From NCBI GenBank assembly GCA_036023115.1, contig JAYKKT010000056.1, positions 3,884,501 through 3,948,500 of the forward strand: 64,000 bases of DNA, in the 5' to 3' direction. A program made the position numbers and the translations under genes. The stretch's first letter is position 1; each line of letters opens with the position of its first letter. Origin of the DNA: Brasenia schreberi (taxonomy: Eukaryota; Streptophyta; Magnoliopsida; Nymphaeales; Cabombaceae). The notes under the pieces were generated by a model, which saw nothing but the letters and a program-made list of their open reading frames with translations, was not told the DNA's origin and did not search any database. Shown one piece after another: positions 34,441 through 46,500 of this stretch.

Positions 34441-34599
34441 TACATTAAGATATCTTCCCCCCTCCCCACCCGATCTTGGATGGATGTTCGAAATCTCTCT
34501 GAAAGAACACGGTCCCGGAGACACTATTTATACACTTTAAATTTTAGAGCCGCGGACGTAGTTATGCTTGAAAAACACATTCTTTCTAGTTTCCTATGT

Positions 34600-34742
34600 G
34601 AACCAGTCAGCAACCCTTTTTTTATAACAAAGGGAGGCCGAAGCCTAGCACACATGCACCCCTGGGAATGGAACTCCCAACCAACAGCAAGGGCGTTATA
34701 GCGCCTAAGAATGCCGGGCATGCTTAACCAGTTAGCAACATA
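34600..34742 (-). mobile_element. tRNA-derived SINE-like element, family 1
   Basis: On the minus strand, box A-like TAACTGGTTAAGCATG is followed by box B-like GAGTTCCATTCCC. A CTTCGGCCTCCC block shared with the element at 54-305 comes next. It lies immediately upstream, in its own orientation, of the compound microsatellite region at 34771. Confidence 0.5.
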
Positions 34743-34766
34743 ATATGCACCATCAGTTCGTGGCCG

Positions 34767-34891
<125 letters not shown>

Positions 34892-37800
34892 TATCACAGG
34901 GTGACGGTCATGTCATTATCTTGCTCGAAATTATTGCCATTCATGAATTGGATCCGCATCTTTCTAGCTCAGCATTTTCTCTCAAGAAAAAAGAAATGCA
35001 TTAACCCTTCAAACATCTATCACGATAACCAGCTTGTAAATTTCACTATCCGTTATTAGTGCAAATTTGAATATATATATAATATTTCTAAATGTGGAAT
35101 GTACTTAAGTGAATAAAAATATTTAAATATTTCACTATTCAATTTTTGAAATTAATGATAGATATCTAAATTAAAAGTACTGTTTATATTTTTTACTTTA
35201 CATTTAATGTATCATTAAATAATTCAAATTTTTAATGTTGGCCTCAAAGATCAACAGTGAAAATGCTATGCACATAGTACTCCATGAATTTACCACTACC
35301 CCTCTCTCTTTCTCTCTGATATTCCATCTTAAAACCACAGAGCATCTCTTATCCCTTATCATTAATGGCCTACAAAAACTGTAACCAATCCAGGATGTAG
35401 CAGGAATGTTTGCCCTTTGGAAAAAGTCTCTTTCTTTTTTTATGAAGCAAAAGCTGGAAATGCTGCGTTATTGCTTGCTTGGTATGCCTGGTATTCCATC
35501 TTTCTTGTATTGAGAATTGAAGCCTCAGAATACACACCAAGAAGAGGTAAATGCACTAAATTAAAAGGCTGATCGATGTTGTCTAATCATTTCGTAGGGG
35601 ACACAGTCAACTGCTTTGTCGAACGAACAAGTCTTTATTGAATTAATTGATGGTCACAAGTGAGCAACCGAAGATGTTTGGTCTTTCATTGGCTTTTTGT
35701 TATATATATGTATATATGTCTGTATGTGTATGTGCATGTGTGTATTTAAATATATAGAGGAATCCTCCTGCTCAGCAGACTTGAAAGAGAATGAGAGAGG
35801 GCCTGCAAGTCTCTCTGTATCTCTCTCATGTACGCCCATGAGGTACTTCTCTATCTTTTTAGATGTGTGCATGTTTTGCTTGCTTAGCAAGAGCGACTTA
35901 TTATATGTTTATATCCATGCTCAATGAAAATGTGAAACAAACCAAACCGAACATGCAGTGCTCGTGTTCAGCTTTGTGTAGCTTAACAAGACTGCTCTTG
36001 TTGGAACTCTTTAGGTCACCAACCTGACGTAGTTTGTGCATCCTGGGGGAAACATATTTGCAGAAGCAGGAAAACTCCAATTACACAACTGTTCGAGTGA
36101 AGGTCCTTTTACTAATTGTCTAGCGGAGTCCCAACTGTTCTTTTGTTGTGTTAATGAAGAGAAAGCCGTTGGGGAATCCTTTGTGGGAAATAGTGGGTGA
36201 AAATGCATAAAATGATTCTTCATGTTGATCCAAGACAAACCAGAATGATGGGGTTAAACCCTCAACAATGCCCCTCTTTCTATAGTTGTAGTCATGAAAA
36301 CTATTTAAAATGGGCGTTAGGAATGGTCAAGTACGCTCTATACAGAGGTTTATTAGAATTCCGATGCTTAAAGTCCTAAACAGCAGCCTGCTATGCTTAG
36401 GGCGCGGTTCAATGCGTTCCTCATTGTTGTAGACAAGAGAGCCGAGCTAAGGGGAAAAGGAAATTTTAAAACACTGGCTAAAGTCTTTCGACTATTGTGC
36501 TGTATCGATGCCACATTCCGCAGACCATGTCACATTTTATATGTTCCCTCTATCTTATTCAAAATCCCACCAACATTCTCATGTAACTATTGGAGTCAAT
36601 GGTGGGCCTATTCATGGATAAGCTAGGTGACCACCTCACTCAAAATATCCAGATTGCTATATAAGCAGTGTGAATTTTTTGAAAATTTATCCATATTTCT
36701 TCACATGAATTTCACACAACTGGACTTTGACTGACCCCAAAAGATTTCTTCAAGTAAGATGTGCAGCGATGATCCAGATCATAGCTGGGCATATACTTTT
36801 CTTGTCATTTTTATAAGCGATGTTGATAATATTACGGTATGATTGTCAACTACGAGCGTTTCGTCCCTGGAGGATTAGGAAAGTAAAGAGGCTACTTGGT
36901 CATGACTCATCTATTGGATTGGCTCGTCTCAACCTTATTCGTGTTTGTTTGTTCGCTAGCTATCGAGTTGGCTTCTTGAATTCTGTAATTCATATACTTG
37001 AGCTCATTTAAAATATGTGTCCGTACCCGTAAATTTGTGTGCGTATACGTACAAGGAATGAGCATACTAGGGTAACTAGCGTTGCAGTCGTCTCATCACA
37101 AAGCTGCAAACACTTTAATATCCACTGTGAAACTTGTTGAACAAAAACACTAGAATGTTTTATTACATAAACAATCTCACACTATAAAGAAACTTGTATA
37201 AAAAAGAAAACTTTTATTTGAAAATCTAACTCATGTTCTTATCGTTCAATTGTAAATTCAATATATATATATATATATATATATAAACAGTTAAAATTAA
37301 CGATAAGTAAGAAACATTTTAACTGGTGTTATGGGATCGGCTAAAATTTAGAAAGAGACTAACTTAACTTCTCTCTCTATGTATGTGTGTCCAGACATCA
37401 TTATTATTGTCTTGAAAGCCAAAGGTAACAAGACACCAGAGTTGCAGAAGATTGAACAAGTGAAATGCAAAACAGATATTCACGGATCCGCAACGATTAA
37501 TGATTAAGCACGGTTCTGGTGAAACCTCAACATAAAATGAATGCTACAGAATTGAAAACCACACTAAGAACCTTTCTAGTTTGGTATTGCACTGTTTTGA
37601 TGAATTATCAATTATCATCTTTTCATATTGAGGTTGGTGGCCAGGTTCCCCTTCGATGTGAACATGGATTTCTCTGATGAATGATTGGGTATCGGTGCTT
37701 CTATAAGACCACATCTTAGATAAGCAAAAGAGTACTTCTTCAAGGAAATTGCCTGACCTCGGATCCTGAAAATTCACACAAGTTGCTAACTTGGCTGTAT

Positions 37801-38250
37801 TCTCGCAAATACGATAAACATATAATCGTGTTCTGTTTCATCATGGCGTCATCAGTGTCAATTGGAAAACCGAATACAATACCAACAACAATAAGAAAAA
37901 GTCCCGTAGGCAATTTCGATGTTTTAGATTCTGCAGTATGCCAACTTATTGATTTTAAAATGCCAAAAACGAATCAATTACGTAGAGTCATGAACTAGGT
38001 TCGTCCTCCACATTGAAGAGCATCTACAACAATTTCGAGATTGATTAGTTTGAAAGATGAAGTAGGTCATATCTTTTCTGTTTTAAAAGCAGGTTAGGCA
38101 TTGCAGAAGATTCAAGCACTACTTGACCAAGCCTTCTACCCTGCACCTTTCCTTATCAAGAATCAGTGAAGGCTACATTGTTCACTAGTTAAACAATCTG
38201 TCAACTATTTACATTGAAAGAGTACGCGACGATCAAATACAGCAAAGTTC
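34892..38250. other. Non-coding stretch, no gene supported
   Basis: Only frames under 80 codons, with no family match on reading, and short microsatellites such as (TA)n at 37261-37285. I see no splice-consistent gene model. Confidence 0.4.
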
Positions 38251-38400
38251 AATAAGAGAGAACCCCTCGCGAGAATAGAAAGAGCGTCCCCTAGGGAGTT
38301 CCTTCTAGGAGAACAGGTTTTCGTCTTTCGCACTTCCTTCCCGCAGCAAAGAGACACCGCCTCTTCGGGGAGAGAGAGGAGAAAAGAAAGTCGCTTGCCA
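38251..38400. other. Possible organelle-derived segment (NUMT candidate)
   Basis: A block of distinctly different composition in AT-rich flanks, with words such as GAGCGTCCCCTAGGGAGTTC and CTTCCTTCCCGCAGCAAAG, has the texture of plant mitochondrial spacer DNA. No gene can be named. The call rests on composition and style only. Confidence 0.25.
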
Positions 38401-38889
38401 TTTTATCACTAATATTATTGACCGTGAATCTAGTTTGAACAAACGGTTCTTATTTCAGGCTACATAATTTGGAAGAATTTTAGCATTTCTAATATATATA
38501 TATTTGTATGTATAAGTATATGAATGCTTGGATGGCTTAGGAGTATCTACTATATATTGTGGTGTGATTCTCATTCATTCTTCAAAAATGATTAACTGGT
38601 GATAATTTGAGAGTATATACTCTTTGAGTTAACTATTTGTACACAAAATGTAAACCTTTCACTCAAAGGGATCTAATTGTTAAAATTACAATTCAAAAAC
38701 CGTAAAATAAATTTTGAACTTTAAAAAGTAACTTTTTAAATTTCAAAACTAAAAAATATACTTGTGATTTTTTATTTTAAATCTTAACTATCAACTTTAT
38801 TTGACCAAGCAATCGAGATTTAGTTGTTTGTGCATCAATAAAGGATAGTGCATCAAAATCAGAAATTCATATATATATATATATATATA

Positions 38890-39239
38890 TATAACCTGTT
38901 ACACTTTGGGAGTAGCATGTTAAAATAAGTATGGATGTTGGTTGAAATTTCAATTTATTCACATGAACACTTTTCTTTTTTAATTTAAATTTAAATATAT
39001 TAAACTAGGTTAAATGTTTAGGATTTGATAAATACACAAAAAGAGAGATAGAACTTTGTATAAGCTAATACACTTTGGTGCTTGCAATATGCAAATGAAT
39101 CCTAAACATTTAACCTAGTTTAATAGATTTAAATTTAAATTAAAAAAGAAAAGTATTCATGTGAATAAATTGAAATTTCAACCAACATCCATCTTGAGAT
39201 TTATTTTAGCATGCTACTCCCAAAGTGTAACAGGTTATA
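38890..39239. mobile_element. 350-bp foldback (MITE-like) element
   Basis: The left arm starts TATAACCTGTTACACTTTGG and the right arm ends with its reverse complement. Similarity continues inward for about 140 bases per arm, through TGGATGTTGGTTGAAATTTC and AAACTAGGTTAAATGTTTAG, leaving a loop of roughly 65 bases. The arms differ by a few substitutions and one short indel. It sits in an (AT)n tract, which hides any target-site duplication. There is no coding capacity; foldback elements of this size can be sources of small RNAs. Confidence 0.85.
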
Positions 39240-39284
39240 GGTACATATATATATCAACCAACATCCATCTTGAGATTTATTTTA
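39179..39284. repeat. 30-bp direct repeat at the edge of the foldback element
   Basis: CAACCAACATCCATCTTGAG, with ATTTATTTTA following, occurs inside the right arm (39179-39208) and again just outside it (39255-39284). Confidence 0.9.
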
Positions 39285-40570
39285 TACGTACATATATCCT
39301 TCATCTATATCCTAGTACACAAATGATATGAAAAGAGCCTTCGCTCAACTAGTTTAGCTCGTTTTCACAGCGCTTATCTATCAAGGACCATATACATCAC
39401 CAAGCAAGCGAGTAGCTGGCCTTAAAATGAGAAGCCCAGTCACGTCACACCCGGGACACCAACCAAGACTAACACGTATAAGTGGGCACACACCGAGAGG
39501 CGTATGGTCGGCTTGGAAAACCATGGACAGTGACCTTCAGTCCCAATATGAACCCAGGAATCTGGGCACAAGAGCAAAGTGGGGGTGGAAGAGGCAGATA
39601 TTAGTGCAGATTTTGTGAAGCAAAGTGCTCTCTCTCTCTCCTGACGCAACGGAGTTTCTTCAATGACATCACAGAGGCCACAACACTTGAGTCTTTGATT
39701 GGTAGTGGTGCGATCACGAAATCTTTGCAGGAGAAAAACCGGAAAAGAATCGGAGCCTTGTTTTACTTCCAACAACAAAGCACGCTCTCTTACTCAATAG
39801 AAAGAGTAATATATGCAGCCATTAGGACCTAGATGGCCATCTAGCCGACCATATGTGGGCATTCCTTCCGGTGCAATCACACACTCTCAGAGAGAGAGAT
39901 TATCTGAGGTCTAAAAAAGAGGTGAAATGCTAATATTAAGTCTAAAAAAGCTCTGCAGAGAAGGGAGAGAAGAGATAAAATGCTCATATGAAGTTTGAGG
40001 CCTGTGGAGAGAGGGAGAGATATAAAGAGAGGTTAATTTAAGAAGGTACGTCAAGAACAGATAAAATACTAATCCTACGATAAATCAGACCTAGAGAGAG
40101 AAAAGGAAAGAGAGAGTGATTATACTAAAAATAGAGTGTAACAAAAGATAATATATCAGTCCGAAACATGGTGAGAGAGAGAGTGGGAGGAGGAGTGCGT
40201 TCCAAGACAGAATGATTACATCATTTTTAGGAAGCAGAAGTAGGCATGGAATTGGAAAACCATGAACGTGACCTTGACCGAGGTACAACCTTCTTTACTA
40301 ATCTCTCTCTCTCAACTCTCTGGGGTCTGGGTCGGTCGGCTATACGAGTAATGTGTTAAAAGTGAAAAAGGTGTTCAAAAAATGGGAAAAAGATTGCGGT
40401 AGAAGGAAGGAAAATGAGTAGACAGCCACAAAAAGCGTTGGTGATAAGGACCTACAAATGCAATGGCGGTCTCACAGACAGCATTAGCCAACATAACAAG
40501 TCTTTGGCTTTACGGTGAACCAACGATCCAGTTTCCTCTCTACATCAATTGCTCTCTCTCTCTCTCCACA
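39285..40570. other. Upstream region of the bHLH gene, GA/CT-rich
   Basis: There is no gene here. Short (GA)n or (CT)n runs recur near 39628, 39888, 40009, 40093, 40171, 40302 and 40551. A segment around 39515 (TTGGAAAACCATGGACAGTG) has a diverged partner near 40252 (TTGGAAAACCATGAACGTGA). Binding of GAGA-type (BPC) factors is possible but inferred. Confidence 0.45.
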
Positions 40571-40585
40571 CAACATGCATGCGTC

Positions 40586-40600
40586 TATATATATATATTA
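40586..40600 (+). promoter_or_regulatory. Candidate TATA box of the bHLH gene
   Basis: TATATATATATATTA lies about 155 bases upstream of the start codon at 40755, just after a CT tract. The spacing suits a leader of roughly 120 bases. Confidence 0.55.
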
Positions 40601-40754
40601 GAGAATCAGTTTTGGATACCCCTCTTGTTCTAAGCCAAAGAAAAGAAGAAATCCAACACCTTTCATCTGTCGCTTCTTGCGATTTCTGATCCATCAGAAC
40701 CATAAATTGCCTCTTAGCACCCCTTCTCTCTCTCGCACAGACACAGAGAGAGAG

Positions 40755-42373
40755 ATGTGTGGGAAAATAATGGAGAACGCAAGCGAAGGTTCACAGAATA
40801 TCCCGGTCTACCCTGAGTTCATTACGGATGTGATCAATCTCAACCCTTCATTAACATATGCTGGAGTTGGGCCGCCGTCTATCCCTGAGGCATCCACCTT
40901 CATCCCCTGGACCATTCCATCTAACCCTATCCATTTCTCGCAGATAAACAATCCGTCTAGAGACAGTAATGATTTTAATACCCTTCTCGCCGGAATCCGG
41001 CCATCGTCTTCTTCTCCTTCTCCTTCCTCTCTCTTCCATAGCTACCACCGTATCGGACTTCAGTTTGGCTTCGATAGGCCCGAATTCTTTTCCGGCATCG
41101 GCCTCTACAGTGGATCGGACCATCTCGGTATGGGGGTTCGTGGTTCTTCTCCGTCGTTTGAACTTCAGGCTGACTTTTCGAAGCTCACTGCGCAAGAAAT
41201 CATGGATGCTAAGGCCTTGGCTGCCTCCAAGAACCACAGCGAGGCCGAACGAAGGAGGCGAGGGCGCATCAATGGCCATCTTGACAAGCTACGAACTCTC
41301 CTCCCCAATACCACCAAAGTAAGATCTCGTATAAGAAATTCGATGTCAGAATGACAATTTGGATATTTTCATGACCTATGCTCTTCAATTGAATCAGTTA
41401 ATTTCTTTTCTTGGTATCAAAAACTTCTTTTACTGACGCAGGTCCGTTATCATTGCTCTATCTGCAATTGATCTTCGTAAGCAAAAGATTAACATAAATG
41501 CCCGCATATATTTATTGAAATGATGCTCATATACGCAGTGACCACCTGTAGCAGCTAGGGTTCTGACTGCAAACTTATTATGAAGGACTGTATTTCTTTT
41601 TTCTTAGGTGAAATATATTATAGTTAATGATGCATCGTCTGGTTATGAAAGTTCCAAGAAAAGGATGGGGAAGTTTTTAGTTGCTCCGAGCTCTGTAAAC
41701 TTTTGTGGTACCATGGGGTTGATATGAAAAAGAGAAACCTAACCGGCTGAGAGAAAAACTTTGTGAGGAAAAGGAATGTTGGGATGGAGAAGAAAAACCG
41801 GCAGTGTCAGCGGGTTCTTTATATACTATTCTTTTCACGGCCTGAGCATGTCTGCAGGCCTCAAATTCCTTTCTAGACCCAGTCATACTGGCACATTTCA
41901 CCATACAAATGCTCATCCTTGTCTTTTCGAGCCTATCATCTTTCCTCTGTTGTTTCTTCAATTAACCTTTATAAACAAATCTCTCTCTCACACACACAAA
42001 AACACGCACGCATCTGCGAGTACCTACATGGAGCCATCGTAGGTGCACCACTAACTTATTGTGTGACAACTTTTATTTTGTTTCAACTATTGTTTAGATA
42101 GATCTGTCATTCGAAAAACATGCTCTATATTTGATATTTACTCGTCGAGAAATGTTGGTTATAAAAGTGACAACTCACTGTTTCGAATTTCACATTGTTC
42201 CGTATATTGATAAAACAGTAGCCTTTATCTGCTTTATATGAAGGAGATTTGGTTTCTTAAAAATAACCAACACTAACGAAAATCTATTAGTTCAAATTTA
42301 GAGACAGTTCATGTCCAAATAGATTTTAATATGGAACCTAACAAGCAGTTTGGTCTAAGAGGTCGGTACTTGG

Positions 42374-42417
<44 letters not shown>

Positions 42418-43548
42418 CATTTTTGGTTTCTTATATTTTTACCGATGTGATCAAAACCTATTCTTATAAGTGAAGATCGTTTTCAAAAGAAAGCTCTTCG
42501 TTTGTAAGGGCTTGCTTCGCTTATGTTCCCAGTATAGTTTTCTGATATGCATCAATGCACTCATTTAGAAATTACTGCCTAATCTTTTCGAAAAAAATCA
42601 ATATTCTCATTTATATCACAGAACACTCTTGTTTAGGTTGTAACTTAACACACAACAGAAGTAATATCCTTTACTACTTAATGAACCAAATCATTTTTAT
42701 TATGCTTCTAACTCTAGATTTTCCGTTACATCTATTCTTTTTATTAATCCAAGTTTTTCTACTTTTGACTCCTACATTTGGTCGACTCCTTTACTACTTA
42801 AGACACTACATTTGCCTTCTACTTTTACCGATAAACAACTTGTTCTACAATTATTGTACGCACACATCTACACGTATATCTACGTACGTATGGAGAATGG
42901 ATCAACATTTAGATTAAAGTCTAGCTTTCTCGAGTTATGACATTTATGACAGTTTAGAAATTAGTCGAGAGCGGTTTAAATGATATGTCAAATCAAATTA
43001 TCTTAAATACCCTGTGTCCATTCATTGCTTCCATTTTTTTAAGATGAAAAGCAATGATTTGTTATGTCTCGCTGGCATTTTAGACGGACAAAGCATCGCT
43101 GCTCGCAGAGGTAATTCAGCACGTCAAGGAGTTGAAGCGCCAGACATCGGAGATCGCGGAGGTGAGCCCACTACCCACCGAGAACGACGAGCTCACGGTC
43201 AACGTTGATGACTCATCCGACGATGGCAGGACGTTGATACGGGCATCAATCTGTTGCGAAGATCGTTCTGATCTTCTCACAGACCTCATCAAGACTCTCA
43301 AATCCCTTCGCCTTCGCGCTCTCAAAGTCGAGATCACCACCCTCGGCGATCGTGTTAGGAACATCCTGCTCATCACCAGTGAGGAATCCGTTGACCCCCA
43401 CGTCAAGAACTCTTCAGCCAATACTTCTAACCCCTCTATAGCGTGCATTCACGAAGCACTCAAAGCGGTAATGGAACGTCAGACACCAAATGAGTCCTCT
43501 GCAGCCAACGTTAAGAGACAACGTACAAATCTCGCAGGCCCTCATTGA
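40755..43548 (+). CDS. bHLH transcription factor, bHLH30/TMO5-like, two exons (342 aa)
   Basis: Exon 1 is 40755-41318 and exon 2 is 43084-43548, joined in phase 0 by GT (41319) and AG (43083). The start MCGKIMENASEG is the first in-frame ATG in the leader; a second Met lies five codons on. Residues ~159-208 are the bHLH domain: basic region SKNHSEAERRRRGRINGHLD with His161, Glu165 and Arg169 for E-box binding, and helix 2 TDKASLLAEVIQHVKELKRQ, with the intron in the loop. Residues ~238-286 (LIRASICCEDRSDLLTDLIK onward) form the ACT-like domain typical of the Arabidopsis bHLH30/32/106/107 group (T5L1, TMO5, T5L3, T5L2). The N-terminus is Ser/Pro-rich. It is expected to be a nuclear dimer regulating transcription; TMO5-type members act with LHW in vascular development, but the exact orthologue cannot be set here. 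No lesions are seen. Confidence 0.93.
41319..43083 (+). other. Intron of the bHLH gene
   Basis: The 1,765-base intron starts GTAAGA and ends TTTTAG. It splits the bHLH domain in the loop, after the codons for LLPNTTK. It is AT-rich and its short frames are not genes. Confidence 0.92.
42374..42418. repeat. (TC)n-(CA)n microsatellite in the bHLH intron
   Basis: A TC run (42374-42392) continues directly into a CA run (42393-42418). It is a likely polymorphic marker. Confidence 0.95.
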
Positions 43549-46500
43549 GATGATGAATCATGAACAACAAATATATGGAAATGGGAAGTGCAATGAGTTT
43601 TTGTTTCTTGTTCCGACGGTGCTCTGAGTCACAGGTTTGGATTTGGTTGTTAGTATCTTCTTTGTTTTTAGTCAGTGTAATATTTCATGATGTGAAATAT
43701 ATGATACCCATATTTGGTTGTTTGGTGGTATTTAGCTTAGGTGGCTTGTTATTTTATGTATTGGTCCTAATACATGCTTCTTCGGATGAGAGAAATGTAT
43801 TCTGATGCATAAATTTTATGGATTAATGTTTATATCACCATTGTTTTTCTTTTACTATTCTTTGTGCATGCCCAGAGAGTCTAACTCGTGCTCAGCCTTC
43901 ACAGTTGTCGAGAGCCCTACCAGGAGGGTTATCAGTGCTATTTTTCCAATGTCATTCTTGTACAAATGAGTCAAATTATGATATCATCATACAAACTTAG
44001 GGTTCAATAAGTGCATGGTTTTTTGCCTTCACATGCATGATCCTGATCCTGAGACTATTTTAACTTCTAACTTTTTTCTTTCCATTTTTCAGTAATATGC
44101 ACTTGTGACAAGAATCCGTGTATGGGCGAGTTCGGCAACGGCCATTTCTTCCACATTTCAACAAATCCGTTGTTCGTATTTCTATCATCACTCTATAAAT
44201 TAAATTGGTTAACCAGGATAGGCAATATTAATTTTCCAAAACAATCATCTGTAAAAAGATGAACAAAAGTCAGTATTCTGATTAAGCAACTCAAAGAACA
44301 ACACGTTGACAGTACAGTTCGCATACAGGTATTTTGCGAGTTTTAGTATATATACATGTTTACTATTTTAATTAATATAGTATATTGAAGCAACTCAGAA
44401 TTACTCAAAGAACAACTCAAAGTCAGCATTACACGTTTAAAAATGATTATATACATGTAATGCTGAGTTTTAGTATATATAAGTTCACAAAATCCTATTT
44501 TTTGTTGGAGGTATTAATGAGAATATATAACTCCTTTTTCTTTTTTTCCTTTTCTTCTGGTGACACTTGGTGCTTACGTTCAGATACGTATTGTAGGGCT
44601 AGTAGGTGGTCTAATGCGTAATGGGCGTGGAGGGTGTGCGTTTGTGTATATTTAAAGGATTCTCACGAGGGTGTGCAGGAAGGCATATCTTTTCCCGTGA
44701 TTGCAAGTAGAGACCACATTTAGACATCGAACATCGATGTATACCCCATTTAGTGTGCCAAATACGCTTGCTTTCTTACGAGGATGAAATTTTTCTGTCT
44801 TTTCTCTCTCTCTCTCTCTCCCTCTGTCTTGGAGTCTATGGGCATAGCTCCAAAGAGGCTTCATAATGACACCCACTGAAATGGTTGGATTAGGAATGAT
44901 TAGGCAAGTGCCCTAGTAGTCGTACAAATCAGAACTGTCGTTGAAGTTGAGTACGCTGGCGGATTTAACGTATTTACCTACGTACATTTGCATGGGAATG
45001 GCAACGTAGAAGACCTGCTTCTTCCTCTGTACCGCTTGTAATATCTCTCTTATACTTCGAACTGCGACGGAAAGTTGTTGGCTGGCTCGTTCTTTACTGA
45101 ACGGCTAATAGACACCAATTGACCTGGTATATGTGTGTGCTCTTCATTTAGATATGTGGTTTGGAGGATTAGAGTTGTACCAACAATGAGCGTTTAACGA
45201 GGAAAACGATCATATCACACCTAAATTTTTTATTAACAAGAGAGCGACTATATCCACCCCAAATTTTTTAAGAAAATTTGGGTAACTCAGAAAACTAGTT
45301 TTTAACAAGATATATTTTTATCATATCTGTATATGGGTATTTATACAAATATAAAGGAATATACATAAATGTATATAAGTCACAAGCCCATATTTGAACA
45401 CACAAAGGTGTCACGCCCTTCCCTCATGGTCCAACCTACCCACGTTTTGCCCCAGCTCATTTGAGCTGACCTCTCTTGGGCGTGCAGCCTGCCTTTGCCC
45501 TATACTGTTTAAATGAACATTTATATATGTTCCTTGCTTATGTACTTATATGAACACAGGTCTTATGAATATATAAATGTAAAAAATATAGAGAGCACAT
45601 TTGGTTCAACCTACCCTTGAATTCTCCTGATCAAGTCGCCCCATTCTTGCCTGACGTTTAACCTAGCATGGTCGATCCACATGTGTTTGAATTTGAGCCT
45701 AGCTCAATACAAGTACAGGCGAGTGCTTCAGCACATAACTTACACATTTTTTTTATATAAACTCAATTATATATCTATTCTGTAAAATATTTATGTACAC
45801 TTGCATTTTGGGTTTTACAAGTAAAATTATATATCACCAGCCATGACCTGACATTTTTATGGACCTAGGGCCCATACCTCTTGACTGAACCAACCTGTGC
45901 TCAGTATTCGATGTGAAATTCAATCACATGAATTTTACATGGTCCATATGTATTGGATGTCTTTTTTATGAAAGTTCAATTAAAGATCAAAGGACCTAAG
46001 TGAAGGACAATAATTCATTTGACTCACACTACGACGACTCAGTTGGGAGCCAAATGACTAAGTCACTCATTTTACAAATTTATTGATGAAGTCTGCTCAG
46101 TTGCACCTTGAAGACATTACCAGGTTGTGACCCTTATCAAGTACATTTATGATAATAAAACTTTATTATGTATGCACGATAACAGCCTACTAGCTTGGAC
46201 ATGAACTCCAATTAACTCAGCATTTTGGTCACATAAAATTCAAAAGACTTGTTTGTGAGACATGCAGACTCATCAAATGAAGATGGAAGCAACCCAGCAT
46301 CAAGCTGAACAAGGAAAAATTCTGGCCATGATGGACTCATGCTGCTCTTGAATTGGATGCCACCTAGCTAGGTTCAGACTAAGGCTCGATCAGATGCACT
46401 CAAGGCTGGTTGTGCTTCCAAATGACCCGCATTACAGCTGTAAAATTTCAAACTTCTATATGGTCAGGACGAGATGAGGATTCAACTAATTCTAAGGAAA

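Noticed and set aside
40851..41322. Antisense 142-codon and alternative-frame 117-codon frames
   Set aside because: Shadows of bHLH exon 1; the true frame carries the conserved domain.
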